A DNA stretch of 64,000 nt. Source: Xylanimonas allomyrinae (lineage in GTDB: Bacteria > Actinomycetota > Actinomycetes > Actinomycetales > Cellulomonadaceae). The notes beneath the pieces are model-generated. The model saw nothing but the letters and a program-made list of their open reading frames with translations, was not told where the DNA came from and ran no database searches. The stretch is from contig NZ_CP035495.1 of the NCBI RefSeq assembly GCF_004135345.1, positions 3,752,483-3,816,482 on the forward strand. Direction: 5' to 3'. Of this stretch, positions 32,233 to 41,681 are shown piece after piece. The position numbers and the translations under genes are program-made. Every line of letters begins with the position of its first letter. Position 1 is the stretch's first letter.

Positions 32233-33695
32233 GCGCGCTCGGGCTGGTCCCGTGGCCGACGGAGGTCGAGCCTCGCGGCGGCGAGCTCGACCTGTCCGCC
32301 GTGCTCGTCGTCTCGGCCGACCCGCTCCGCTGGACGCCGCTGGCCGGCGAGCTGTTCACGCCCCTGGGCGTGGCCGTGACGGGCGCCGGCCCTGACGCGC
32401 TCGCCGAGGGCGCCCCCGGCGTCGTCGTCGAGCTGCGGCGCGACGACGCCGCCCCGGGCGGCCCCGAGGGCTACGTGCTCGACGTGCGCGACGACGGCGT
32501 GACCGTCACCGCCGCGGAGGCGGCGGGGCTGCTGCACGGGATGCGCACGCTGCGCCAGCTCGTCACCGCACGGCGCACCGTGCCGACGGTCGTCGTGCGT
32601 GACTCCCCGCGGTACGCGTGGCGGGGCCTGACGCTCGACGTCGCACGGCACTGGTTCGGGCCTGCGGTGCTGCGCCGCGTCGTCGACCTCGCGGGCACCT
32701 ACAAGCTGCGCGTGCTGCACCTGCACCTCACCGACGACCAGGGGTGGCGGCTCGAGGTTCCCTCGCACCCCGAGCTGACGCAGCGCTCGGGGCACACCCA
32801 GGTGGGCGGCGCGGTGCCCGACGGCGAGCGTGGCTGGCTCACGGTCGAGGAGTTCCGCGACCTGCAGGACTACGCCGCGGCCCGGTTCGTCGAGATCATC
32901 CCCGAGATCGACGTGCCGGGGCACACCAACGCCGCCCTGCACGCGTGCGGCGACCTCAACCCCGACGGCGCCCCGACCCCGGCGTACGGCGGGATCGAGG
33001 TCGGGTTCTCCCGGCTGTGGGCCGGCAACCCCGCGACCGAGCCGTGGGTGCGCGACGTGCTGGGCGACGTCGCCGCCATGACCGCTGGACGCTTCGTCCA
33101 CATCGGCGGGGACGAAGCCCTGACCCTCGCCGCCGACGAGTACGCACGGCTCGTCGCGCTCGCCGTCGACGCGGTGCGCGCGGCCGGCAAGACGCCCCTG
33201 GCGTGGCAGGAGGCCGCCGTCGCGGCACCCGGCGTGACGTTGCAGTACTGGGACCCGCGCGCCGACGCCGCCCCCTTCCCGCGCGCGGCCGCTGCCGGGT
33301 CCCGGTTCGTGCTCTCGCCCGCCTCGCACGCCTACCTCGACCTCAAGTACGACGCCGGCCACCCCATCGGGCAGGACTGGATGGGGTTCGTCGACGTGCG
33401 CGACGCCTACGACTGGGAGCCTGCGACCGCCGTGCCGGGGCTGCCGGCCGACGCCGTCGAGGGCGTGGCCGCGGCGCTGTGGACCGAGACGGTCGTGACA
33501 CCCGACGACGTCTTCTCGATGCTGCTGCCGCGGCTGCCCGCGCTCGCGGAGGTGGCGTGGACGGCACCGGGCGGGCGCGACTGGGCGTCGTTCCGCGAGC
33601 GCGTCGCACGGCACGCCCGGGTGTGGGACGCCGAGGGGTGGGCGTGGCACCCGACGCGGCAGGTGGCCTGGCCGGGAGCGGCCGAGGACGCGTGA
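32229..33695 (+). CDS. Beta-N-acetylhexosaminidase, glycoside hydrolase family 20
   Basis: A 488-residue GH20 enzyme that removes terminal N-acetylglucosamine or N-acetylgalactosamine from glycans. The GH20b-like N-terminal domain (about 1-125) precedes the barrel, which opens with PRYAWRGLTLDVARHW. The catalytic pair is D295-E296 in HIGGDEAL, and LHLTDDQGWRLEV and IPEIDVPGHTNAAL are substrate-binding strands. No signal peptide is seen, so it is probably cytoplasmic and may act on imported chitin or wall fragments. The ATG overlaps the lipoprotein stop. Confidence 0.93.
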   Translation: MSALGLVPWPTEVEPRGGELDLSAVLVVSADPLRWTPLAGELFTPLGVAVTGAGPDALAEGAPGVVVELRRDDAAPGGPEGYVLDVRDDGVTVTAAEAAGLLHGMRTLRQLVTARRTVPTVVVRDSPRYAWRGLTLDVARHWFGPAVLRRVVDLAGTYKLRVLHLHLTDDQGWRLEVPSHPELTQRSGHTQVGGAVPDGERGWLTVEEFRDLQDYAAARFVEIIPEIDVPGHTNAALHACGDLNPDGAPTPAYGGIEVGFSRLWAGNPATEPWVRDVLGDVAAMTAGRFVHIGGDEALTLAADEYARLVALAVDAVRAAGKTPLAWQEAAVAAPGVTLQYWDPRADAAPFPRAAAAGSRFVLSPASHAYLDLKYDAGHPIGQDWMGFVDVRDAYDWEPATAVPGLPADAVEGVAAALWTETVVTPDDVFSMLLPRLPALAEVAWTAPGGRDWASFRERVARHARVWDAEGWAWHPTRQVAWPGAAEDA

Positions 33696-33818
33696 CGGCG
33701 CGTCGCCGGCCAGCAGCGTCTCGCCGCCACCCTCGGCGAACCGCAGGCCTCGGCAGCGCCGCCTGCCCCGGGCAGGGGCACGCCAGGGGCGTCCTGGCGG
33801 CGTGACCGACGGCTCGCG

Positions 33819-35687
33819 CTACACCCAGGACCGCAGCCGGATGAGGTTGCGCCAGTAGTCGAACGGCACCTGCTGTGCCGTCCACAGCGGGTAGAACGCC
33901 GCCGAGACCACGCAGATCGCCACCACGACGGCCGCGATGACCGCCACGACCCGGCGACGTTCTCGCGCCCTGCCCTCGGTGTGCTCCAGGGCGACGACGC
34001 CGACGTAGACCAGCGTGAGCACCACGAACGGCGTGAACGCGATGGTGTAGAAGGTGAACATCGTGCGCTGGGTCTGCAGGTAGGTGACCACCCAGGGCAC
34101 CCAGCCCGCCACCGTGCCCGACAGCACGGCCAGCGCCCGCCAGTCGCGGCGCGTCGCGCCGAGCACGACGACGGCGACGATCGCGAGCGCCGCGAGCCAC
34201 CACAGCAACGGGTTGCCGAGCGAGGTGATCGCCGAGGTGCAGCTGGGCGCGACGTCGCAGCCACCCGATCCGGTGTCGCTGGGCTGCCAGTAGAACGACG
34301 TCGGCCGCCACTGGATGATCCAGCCGAGCGGGTTGGACTTGTAGTGGTGGTCGGAGACGAGCGTGGTGTGGAACGTCCACATCTGCTGGTGGTAGTGGAC
34401 GAGCGAGCGCAGCGCCTCGGGCAGCCATGTGACGCCCTGGCCGGGGTTCTGTGCGGCCCACTGCCGCAGGTAGGCGCCCGGGGTCGCGAACCACGACCAC
34501 CAGGTCGCCACGTAGACGAGCGCGGCCGTCGGCACCAGGGCGAGGAACGCGGGCACGCCGTCGGCGATGATCGCGTCCTCCCACCAGCGGCGGATCCCGG
34601 CCGCGCGGCGCGCGGACAGATCCCACAGCACCGTCAGGACGCCGAACACCGCCACGAAGTAGATGCCGGACCACTTGACCCCGCAGGCCAGCCCGAGCGA
34701 GACGCCGGCGGCCAGCCGCCACCAGCGGACGCCGAGGCGTGGCCCGTACCGCAGGTGTGCCGCCGGTGCCGCGTCGACGATCGCGGCCACCCGCTCGGCC
34801 AGCCGTCGCCGGGCCCATTCGCGGTCCATCAGCAGGCAGCCGAACGCGACCAGCACGAAGAACATGAGGAACTGGTCGAGCAGCGCGACGCGGGAGTGCA
34901 CGATCGACGTGCCGTCGACCGCCATCAGCAGGCCCGCGACCAGCCCCATCGCCGTCGACGAGAACAGGCGCCGCGCGATCCGGATCACCAGCAGCACGGC
35001 AAGGATGCCGACGACGGCGTTCGCGAGCCGCCAGGCTGCCGAGCTGGTCGCGCCCCCGCCCAGCTCCATGCCCAGCGCGATCAGCCACTTGCCGACCTGT
35101 GGGTGTACGACGTACGCCGCCTGGTCGAGGAAGGTCTCCACGTGCCCGGCCTCGAACGCCGGGTTCGGGTCCGCGGGCCACTGCGCCTCGAAGCCCAGGC
35201 GCCACAGCGTGAACGCGTCCTTGACGTAGTACGTCTCGTCGAAGACCAGGCTGTGCGGCCGGCCCAGGTGGACCAGCCTGGTGACGGCCGCGAGCACCAG
35301 GATCGCGCCCGTGCCCAGCCAGCCGTACAGCCGGTCACGCGGTGAGGTACCGAGCGCGAGCCGCCGCCGTCCCAGGAGGGTGCGCAGCAGCCGGTCGCGG
35401 GTCGACAGGGTCTCGCCCGGCGACGCCGACGCCGACGTCGCCGGGAACAGGGTGTCGGCCGCGTCGAGGTCGTCCGGGCCACCGAGGTCACCGAGGTCAC
35501 CGAGGCCGTCAGGGTCGTCGACGTCGCCCGGGGTCGCGCGAACCTGCGCCCCGGCCAGGGGCGACTCGGCCGTGCTCGCTGCCGGTTCGCCGGGGTCGGA
35601 CCCGGCGGGAGCTTCCTGAGGCTCGGTCACGGTGGGCATCGTAGGGGCAGCGGGTGGGAGCGCGGTGGCGACCGGCGGGTCAGCCAT
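33819..35687 (-). CDS. Dolichyl/polyprenyl-phosphate-mannose protein mannosyltransferase (PMT)
   Basis: A 622-residue integral membrane glycosyltransferase of the GT39/PMT family that O-mannosylates secreted proteins. The catalytic DE lies in [13 protein letters not shown], after the first membrane segment. Other marks are [18 protein letters not shown] and [16 protein letters not shown]; about ten further hydrophobic segments follow. The first 110 residues are an acidic Pro/Asp-rich tail with GDLGDLGG repeats, possibly cytosolic. Start is uncertain: ATG at 35687 (used) or 35639. It is divergent from rsmI, as in many actinobacteria. Confidence 0.92.
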   Translation of the reverse strand: MADPPVATALPPAAPTMPTVTEPQEAPAGSDPGEPAASTAESPLAGAQVRATPGDVDDPDGLGDLGDLGGPDDLDAADTLFPATSASASPGETLSTRDRLLRTLLGRRRLALGTSPRDRLYGWLGTGAILVLAAVTRLVHLGRPHSLVFDETYYVKDAFTLWRLGFEAQWPADPNPAFEAGHVETFLDQAAYVVHPQVGKWLIALGMELGGGATSSAAWRLANAVVGILAVLLVIRIARRLFSSTAMGLVAGLLMAVDGTSIVHSRVALLDQFLMFFVLVAFGCLLMDREWARRRLAERVAAIVDAAPAAHLRYGPRLGVRWWRLAAGVSLGLACGVKWSGIYFVAVFGVLTVLWDLSARRAAGIRRWWEDAIIADGVPAFLALVPTAALVYVATWWSWFATPGAYLRQWAAQNPGQGVTWLPEALRSLVHYHQQMWTFHTTLVSDHHYKSNPLGWIIQWRPTSFYWQPSDTGSGGCDVAPSCTSAITSLGNPLLWWLAALAIVAVVVLGATRRDWRALAVLSGTVAGWVPWVVTYLQTQRTMFTFYTIAFTPFVVLTLVYVGVVALEHTEGRARERRRVVAVIAAVVVAICVVSAAFYPLWTAQQVPFDYWRNLIRLRSWV

Positions 35688-35714
35688 GCGGTGCGGCGTG
35701 CGATGGTTGACCGC

Positions 35715-36595
35715 ATGACGTCACCACCAGGCGACGCGGCCCGTGAGGCCGGGTCGCTCGTGCTCGCCGCCACCCCCATCGGCAACGCCGAGGACGCCTC
35801 GCCGCGCCTGCGCCGCCTGCTCGCCACCGCCGACGTCGTCGCCGCCGAGGACACCCGGCGCCTGCACGCGCTCGCCGAGCGGCTCGGGGTGAGCGTCGGG
35901 GGCCGTGTCGTGTCCTACTACGAGCACAACGAGGCGGCACGCGCCGACGAGCTGCTCGACGTCGTCGACGGCGGCGGCACCGTCGTCGTCGTGACGGACG
36001 CGGGCATGCCGGCGGTCTCCGACCCCGGGTTCCGTGTCGTGGCGCGCGCCGTCGAGCGGGGGTGCGCGTGACCGCCGCGCCCGGGCCGTCCGCGGTGCTG
36101 ACCGCGCTCGCGCTGTCGGGGCTGCCGACCGACCGGTTCACGTTCGAAGGGTTCGCGCCCCGCAAGCCGGGGGAGCGGGCGAAGGCGTTCGCGGCGCTCG
36201 CGGCCGAGCCGCGCACGATGGTGTTCTTCGAGGCACCGCACCGCATCGCGGCGACGCTCGAGGCGATGGCCGCGGCCTTCGGGGAGGGGCGCCCGGCCGC
36301 CGTGTGCCGCGAGCTGACCAAGACCTTCGAGGAGGTGCTGCGCGGCGACCTGGGTGCTCTCGCCGCGCAGGTCGCCGCCCGAGGCGACGACGGCGGGCCG
36401 GGGCTGCGCGGCGAGATCTGCGTCGTCGTCGGCGGGGCGCCGGCCGCGGCGACGCCGTCGCTGGACGACCTCGTCGCGGAGGTCCTCGCGCGCGTGGCCG
36501 GAGGGGAACGGCTCAAGGAGGCGGCCACGGACGTGGCGGCGTCGGCGGGCGTGAGCCGCCGCGACGTCTACAACGCCGCCCTCGCGGCGCGGTAG
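35715..36595 (+). CDS. rsmI: 16S rRNA (cytidine-1402-2'-O)-methyltransferase, frameshifted in the middle
   Basis: RsmI methylates the ribose of C1402 in the decoding centre, using S-adenosylmethionine. The N-terminal half has [27 protein letters not shown] and [13 protein letters not shown]; the C-terminal half has [31 protein letters not shown] and [12 protein letters not shown]. Both halves are intact but joined out of frame at GGGGG 36058-36062: one extra G gives a normal protein of about 293 residues ([12 protein letters not shown]). The start is the ATG at 35715. The gene opens the classical rsmI-metG-tatD-rpf-rsmA-ispE region, here interrupted by several unrelated genes. Confidence 0.9.
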
Positions 36596-36611
36596 CGCGC
36601 GAGAGCGCGGG

Positions 36612-37196
36612 TCAGAGGGAGGCGGACGCGAGCAGGGCGACGCCCGCGGCGGTCAGCTCCTCGCGAGCCTGGGCTCCCTGCTCGGGGGTCACCGGGATCG
36701 TCAGGTCGGTCAGCACGCGCGTCGGCCAGCCCAGCCGGGCCGCGTCGAGGGCCGTGCGCTTGACGCAGTGCGACTCGACCAGCCCGACCACGTCGACCGC
36801 CTCGGCACCGGCCTCGCGCAGCACCGCCTCGAGCGGGCGGCCCGCCGGGTCGACGCCCTCGAAGCCCGAGTAGCCGTGCGCGTACTGGCCCTTCTTGACC
36901 GACGCGTCAGGTGCGAGGTCCGCCAGCGCCGGGTGCAGCGCCGCGTTCGGCGTGCCGGCGACGCCGTGCGGCGGCCAGGAGTCGACGAAGTCGGGGTGGT
37001 CGCTGAAGTGCGGGCCCGGGTCGATGTGCCAGTCCTGCGTGGTGACGACGACGGCGTACCGGTCGCGGTGCGCGCGCACGTACGCGGCGACGTCGGCGGC
37101 CACCTTGTCGCCGCCCTCGACGGCGAGCTCGCCGCCCTCGCAGAACGTCGGCTGGACGTCGACGACGATCAGGGCGCGGCGCGGGGTCTCGGTCAT
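36612..37196 (-). CDS. Isochorismatase-family hydrolase, nicotinamidase-like
   Basis: A 194-residue cysteine hydrolase. The triad is D13 (VVDVQPTF), a lysine at 101/102 (SVKKGQYAHGYS) and C144 (GLVESHCVKRT). The metal-site residues typical of nicotinamidases are D55, H57 and H63 (TQDWHIDPGPHFSDHPDF). It probably hydrolyses nicotinamide to nicotinate for NAD recycling. The ending LTDLTIPVTPEQG fits the family. It is convergent with rsmI and lies 13 nt after the small membrane protein gene. Confidence 0.88.
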   Translation of the reverse strand: MTETPRRALIVVDVQPTFCEGGELAVEGGDKVAADVAAYVRAHRDRYAVVVTTQDWHIDPGPHFSDHPDFVDSWPPHGVAGTPNAALHPALADLAPDASVKKGQYAHGYSGFEGVDPAGRPLEAVLREAGAEAVDVVGLVESHCVKRTALDAARLGWPTRVLTDLTIPVTPEQGAQAREELTAAGVALLASASL

Positions 37197-37209
37197 GGCG
37201 ACCAGCCTG

Positions 37210-37599
37210 TCACCGTTCGGTCAAGGGCCGCACGGCGGCCACGATCCTGTCGTCGACGACGTCGTACACCAGCGTGCCCACCCACACGATGACGGTCGCC
37301 AGCACCCACGTGAGCAGGTTGTCGATGCGGAACCCGGAGCGCGGCGAGAGCCACGAGGTGACGACGAGCGACGCGAGCACGGTCACGAGGCCCGTGACCC
37401 ACGTGTAGCGGTGCACGTGCGCGGAGAGCCAGCGCGTGATGAGCGGACGCAGCAGCGTGATCGACAGCGTGAACAGCGCCCACGCGAACACCGCCCACAG
37501 GAACCCGATGTGCAGGCCGGGCAGCACGAGCGCGGCCACCGTCAGCGTGACGCCGTAGGCGACCGCGGCGACGACGAAGCTCAGGACCCGCGCGTTCAT
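37210..37599 (-). CDS. Small four-helix membrane protein
   Basis: A 129-residue protein with four hydrophobic segments: VLSFVVAAVAYGVTLTVAALVLP, IGFLWAVFAWALFTLSITLL, YTWVTGLVTVLASLVVTSWL and LLTWVLATVIVWVGTLVYDVV. The pattern resembles phage-holin-superfamily IV-like membrane proteins common in actinobacteria, but no function is established. CTGGAGGG lies 4 nt before the ATG. It precedes the nicotinamidase-like gene on the same strand. Confidence 0.7.
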   Translation of the reverse strand: MNARVLSFVVAAVAYGVTLTVAALVLPGLHIGFLWAVFAWALFTLSITLLRPLITRWLSAHVHRYTWVTGLVTVLASLVVTSWLSPRSGFRIDNLLTWVLATVIVWVGTLVYDVVDDRIVAAVRPLTER

Positions 37600-37689
37600 G
37601 TGCCCTCCAGGCGACCCCTCGGCCGGCGCCGCCGTGGTCGCGGTGCGCCGCGAGGCGACACGCCCGCCGCCCCCTGCCAGGATGGGCGC

Positions 37690-39035
37690 ATGTGCCGACG
37701 ACGGCGAGCGGGAGCGAGGCATCACCCCGACCGGATCGGTGCGGCGGCGCTCGCGGTCGGCCTGCTGGCGCTGGGCGCGGCCTGCGACCCGGGCGAGCCC
37801 GGCGTGCCGTCCCCGGGCCCGGCGGCGTCCGTGACGCCCGAGCCGCCGCGACAGCCCGCGACGGCGCAGGCGACGACGGTCGCGACGGGCCTCGACGCCC
37901 CCTGGGGCCTGGCCCTGCTGCCCGACGGCAGGCTCCTGGTCACGTTGCGGGACTCGGCCGCTCTCGCCGTCGTCGATCCCGGCGACGGCACGGTCACGGC
38001 GGTCGGCGGGCCCGGCGCCGAGCAGCTGCGGCGGGAGACGGCGCCGGGAGGCGAGGGGGGACTGCTCGGCGTCGCCGTGGAGCCGCGCGCGGTCGCGAGC
38101 GCCGTCCCGGCGGCTCCCGTGCCCGCTGCGACAGACCCGGGCGTGACAGACCCGGGCGTGACGGACCCGGGCGCGCCCGCCCCGCTCACCGTCTTCCTCT
38201 ACCGCACCGGCACGGACGACAACGCCGTCGTGCGCGGCCTGCTCACCCTGCCCCGCGCGGTGCCGCGACGCCGCGCGGCCCGGCGCTGGGCGAGCTCACC
38301 ACGGTGCTCGGCGGCATCGCCAAGGCCGCCAACCACGACGGCGGGCGCCTCGCGTTCGGCCCGGACGGCTACCTGTACGTGACCACGGGTGACGCCGGGG
38401 ACCGGCCGTCCGCGCAGGACCGCGCGTCGCTCAACGGCAAGATCCTGCGTGTCACGCGCGACGGCACGCCGGCCCCGGGCAACCCGTTCGACGGCTCGCC
38501 CGTGTGGAGCCTGGGGCATCGCAACGTGCAGGGTCTCGGCTGGGACTCCTCCGGGCGCATGTTCGCCAGCGAGTTCGGGCAGGACACGTGGGACGAGCTC
38601 AACGAGATCGTCCGGGGCGGCAACTACGGCTGGCCCGAGGTCGAGGGCGCCGGGCAGGGCACGCCCGACGCGGTGCCCGGTGGCGGCCCCGTCGTGGTCG
38701 ACGGGTTCGTGCAGCCGCTCGTCGTGTGGCCCACGAGCGATGCCTCGCCGTCGGGGCTGGCCGTCACGGACGAGGCGGTCTACCTCGCGGCGCTGCGCGG
38801 CCAGCGGCTGTGGCGCGTGCCGTGGGCGCCGCCGTCGGCGTCGGTGGCGGCCACGGCGGGCGGTCCCCGCACGCTCGGCGAGCCGCAGGCGCTGCTGACC
38901 GGCGAGGGCCGGCTGCGCGCCGTCGTCGCCGACCGGGACGGGTCGCTGTGGGTGCTGACCAACAACACCGACGGGCGCGGCACCCCGGGACCGGACGACG
39001 ACAGGCTGCTCCACGTGCGGGTCGCCGGCGGCTGA
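37690..39035 (+). CDS. Sorbosone/glucose-dehydrogenase-like beta-propeller lipoprotein, frameshifted
   Basis: A secreted six-bladed propeller of the PQQ-dependent sugar dehydrogenase superfamily, about 448 residues. The N-terminus has a lipobox (AVGLLALGAAC). VATGLDAPWGLALLPDGRLLVTLR opens the propeller; AANHDGGRLAFGPDGYLYVTTGD, SLGHRNVQGLGW and NYGWPEVEG are the usual active-site loops. The halves join out of frame around CCCC at 38251-38254; one more C gives LPPRGAATPRGPALGELTTV and a continuous protein. A Thr-Asp-Pro-Gly-Val repeat lies before the break. Whether it uses PQQ cannot be told. The ATG follows CAGGAT by 6 nt, suggesting a leaderless message. Confidence 0.83.
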
Positions 39036-39066
39036 CGGGCCGCGCTCGGCGTCGGTCGTACCCAAC

Positions 39067-39072
39067 TACGAT
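39067..39072 (+). promoter_or_regulatory. TACGAT -10 of leaderless metG
   Basis: TACGAT ends 6 nt before the ATG at 39079, with no ribosome site between. Confidence 0.6.
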
Positions 39073-39078
39073 GGCGCC

Positions 39079-40698
39079 ATGCCCGCCGCTGCGAAGCCGT
39101 TCTATCTCACCACCCCGATCTACTACGTCAACGACGCCCCGCACATCGGGCACGCGTACACGACGGTCGCGGCCGACGTCATCACGCGGTGGCACCGGCA
39201 GCGGCAGGAGGACGTCTGGCTGCTGACGGGCACGGACGAGCACGGCGAGAAGGTGCTGCGCACGGCCGAGGCGAACGGCGTGTCCCCGCAGGAGTGGGCC
39301 GACCGGCTGGTGGAGACGGCGTGGCAGCCGGTGCTCACGACGCTCGACGTCGTCAACGACGACTTCATCCGCACCACGCAGCCCCGGCACGAGTCGGCGG
39401 TGCAGGCGTTCCTGAAGGACCTGCACGACAAGGGCGAGATCTACGAGGGCTCCTACGAGGGCCCGTACTGCGTGGGTTGCGAGGAGTACAAGCTTCCCGG
39501 CGACCTGGTCGACGGCACGGGTGAGTTCGAGGGGCAGAAGGTGTGCCCCATCCACCTCAAGCCCGTGGAGATGCTCGCCGAGCAGAACTACTTCTTCCGC
39601 ATGAGCGCGTACGCCGACCGCCTGCTGGCGCTGTACGAGGAGCACCCGGAGTTCGTGCAGCCGGCGTCGGCGCGCAACGAGGTGATCGGGTTCGTCAAGC
39701 AGGGCCTGCAGGACCTGTCGATCTCGCGGTCCACGTTCGACTGGGGCGTGCCCATCCCGTGGGACGACAAGCACGTGCTGTACGTGTGGTTCGACGCGCT
39801 GCTCAACTACGCGACGGCGGTGGGCTTCGGGTCGGACGACGACGCGCAGCGCGCCCGCTTCGAGGAGCTGTGGCCCGCGAACGTCCACCTCGTGGGCAAG
39901 GACATCCTGCGGTTCCACGCCGTGATCTGGCCGGCCATGCTCATGGCCGCGGGTCTGCCGCTGCCGGGGCAGGTGTTCGCGCACGGCTGGCTGCTGGTGG
40001 GCGGCGAGAAGATGAGCAAGTCCCGTCTGACGGGCATCGCCCCGAGCGACATCATCGACACGTTCGGCTCCGACGCGTTCCGCTACTACTTCATGCGGAC
40101 CATCGCGTTCGGCGGCGACGGCTCGTTCTCGTGGGAGGACATGGTCGCGCGCTACAACGGCGAGCTGGCCAACGGCTTCGGCAACCTGGCCTCGCGGGTC
40201 GCGGCGATGGTCGGCAAGTACTTCGGGGGTGCGCTGCCCACGCCGGGCGCGCGCACCGACCTGGAGACCGACCTCGAGGCCGTCGCCGCCAAGGCCGTCG
40301 CCGACGCCGAGGCCGCGATCGACAGGCTGGCGATCCATGACGCGCTCGCCGCCGTGTGGACGCTGGTCGACGCCGCGAACCTCTACGTCACCGAGACGCA
40401 GCCGTGGAAGGTCGCCAAGGAGCCGGGCGAGACCGACGCCGACGGGCGCGGCGTCGACGGCGGGCGGCTCGCGACGTCGCTGGTCACGGCCGCGGAGGCC
40501 CTGCGGTCGCTGGCGGTGCTGCTGCACCCGGTGACCCCGAAGGCGGCGTCGGCGCTGTGGGACGCGCTGGGCGCGCGCGCGGTGCTGGGCCCGATCGAGG
40601 CGCAGCCGGTCGCGTCGGCGGCGGCGTTCGGCGTGCTGCCCGCGGGCACCGTGGTGACCAAGGGTGCGGCGCTGTTCCCGCGCCTCGAGGAGAGCTGA
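39079..40698 (+). CDS. metG: Methionyl-tRNA synthetase (housekeeping position)
   Basis: A 539-residue class I synthetase. HIGH is at 22-25 (NDAPHIGHAY), KMSKS at 311-315, and CVGCEEYKL with a later CPIH forms a reduced zinc knuckle. The anticodon-binding helical domain follows, with ETQPWKVAKEPGETDADGRG. It sits upstream of tatD and the rpf array as in other actinobacteria, so this is probably the main enzyme. The window holds a second, different MetRS at 24584-26370. Confidence 0.95.
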   Translation: MPAAAKPFYLTTPIYYVNDAPHIGHAYTTVAADVITRWHRQRQEDVWLLTGTDEHGEKVLRTAEANGVSPQEWADRLVETAWQPVLTTLDVVNDDFIRTTQPRHESAVQAFLKDLHDKGEIYEGSYEGPYCVGCEEYKLPGDLVDGTGEFEGQKVCPIHLKPVEMLAEQNYFFRMSAYADRLLALYEEHPEFVQPASARNEVIGFVKQGLQDLSISRSTFDWGVPIPWDDKHVLYVWFDALLNYATAVGFGSDDDAQRARFEELWPANVHLVGKDILRFHAVIWPAMLMAAGLPLPGQVFAHGWLLVGGEKMSKSRLTGIAPSDIIDTFGSDAFRYYFMRTIAFGGDGSFSWEDMVARYNGELANGFGNLASRVAAMVGKYFGGALPTPGARTDLETDLEAVAAKAVADAEAAIDRLAIHDALAAVWTLVDAANLYVTETQPWKVAKEPGETDADGRGVDGGRLATSLVTAAEALRSLAVLLHPVTPKAASALWDALGARAVLGPIEAQPVASAAAFGVLPAGTVVTKGAALFPRLEES

Positions 40699-40716
40699 CG
40701 GCGGGATCGGAGTCTC

Positions 40717-41649
40717 ATGGCCCGCACGCGTGAGCGGGGGTTCCCCGCGGACCCTGCGCCCCTGCCCGTCCCGGTCGCCGACAACCACACGCACCTGGAG
40801 TCGATCGCCCACGTGCTGCCCGACGGCGTCCCGGTGCCCACCGTGGCCGAGCACGTCGCGCGCGCGGCGGCCGCCGGCGTCGACCGCATGGTGCAGGTGG
40901 GGTGCGACCTGCCCTCGGCGCGGTGGACGGACGCGCTGCTGCGCGGCCTCCTCCCGGAGGCCCCCGACGTGAGCGCCCTGCTCGGCGCGATCGCCATCCA
41001 CCCCAACGAGGCGGTGCTGCACGCCGACGCGCACGACGTCGGCCCCGACGGGCAGCAGTACGAGCGCGCGCCGCACCACCTCGTGCCGCTCGACGAGGCG
41101 ATCGCGGAGATCGCCGACCTGGCACGCGCGAACCCGCGCGTGCGCGCGATCGGCGAGACGGGGCTCGACCTGTTCCGCACCGGCCCGCGCGGTGCGGCCG
41201 TCCAGCGGGAGAGCTTCCGGGCGCACGTCGCACTGGCCAAGGAGCTGGGCTTGGCGCTGCAGATCCACGACCGGGACGCGCACGCGCAGGTCGTCGACGT
41301 GCTGCTGGCCGACGGCGCCCCCGAGCGCACGGTGTTCCACTGCTTCTCGGGCGACGTCGACCTGGCCCGCGTGTGCGCCGAGCACGGCTGGTACCTGAGC
41401 GTCGCGGGGCCGGTCACGTACAAGGCGAACGCGCACCTGCGCGAGGCGGTCCGCGTGGCGCCGATCGATCTGCTGCTGGCCGAGACCGATGCGCCGTACC
41501 TCACACCGCACCCCTTCCGGGGGCAGCCCAACGCGCCCTTCGCGGTCGCGCACACCGTGCGCTTTCTCGCTGACGTGCTCGAACGCCCGCTGGAGCGGGT
41601 GTGCGACGCGATCTCGGCGAACACCGGCGTGGTGTACGGGCCCTGGTGA
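40717..41649 (+). CDS. tatD: TatD family metal-dependent hydrolase
   Basis: A 310-residue TIM-barrel hydrolase with metal ligands in VADNHTHLES, AIGETGLDLFR, LQIHDRDAH, VFHCFSGD and LLAETDAPYLTP. TatD proteins act as 3'-5' DNA exonucleases or related hydrolases; the cellular role is not settled. Its first histidine motif is NHTHLE rather than the commoner DTHAHLD, a minor variant. It follows metG by 18 nt and precedes the rpf-like array. Confidence 0.93.
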   Translation: MARTRERGFPADPAPLPVPVADNHTHLESIAHVLPDGVPVPTVAEHVARAAAAGVDRMVQVGCDLPSARWTDALLRGLLPEAPDVSALLGAIAIHPNEAVLHADAHDVGPDGQQYERAPHHLVPLDEAIAEIADLARANPRVRAIGETGLDLFRTGPRGAAVQRESFRAHVALAKELGLALQIHDRDAHAQVVDVLLADGAPERTVFHCFSGDVDLARVCAEHGWYLSVAGPVTYKANAHLREAVRVAPIDLLLAETDAPYLTPHPFRGQPNAPFAVAHTVRFLADVLERPLERVCDAISANTGVVYGPW

Positions 41650-41681
41650 GCGCAGGCTGCGAACGGTACGGTCTGGGTTCC

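Noticed and set aside
33750..33800. Terminator after the GH20 gene
   Set aside because: GCCCC/GGGGC and CCTGCCC/GGGCAGG inverted repeats exist, but the loops are too small or the stems too short to support a call in such GC-rich sequence.
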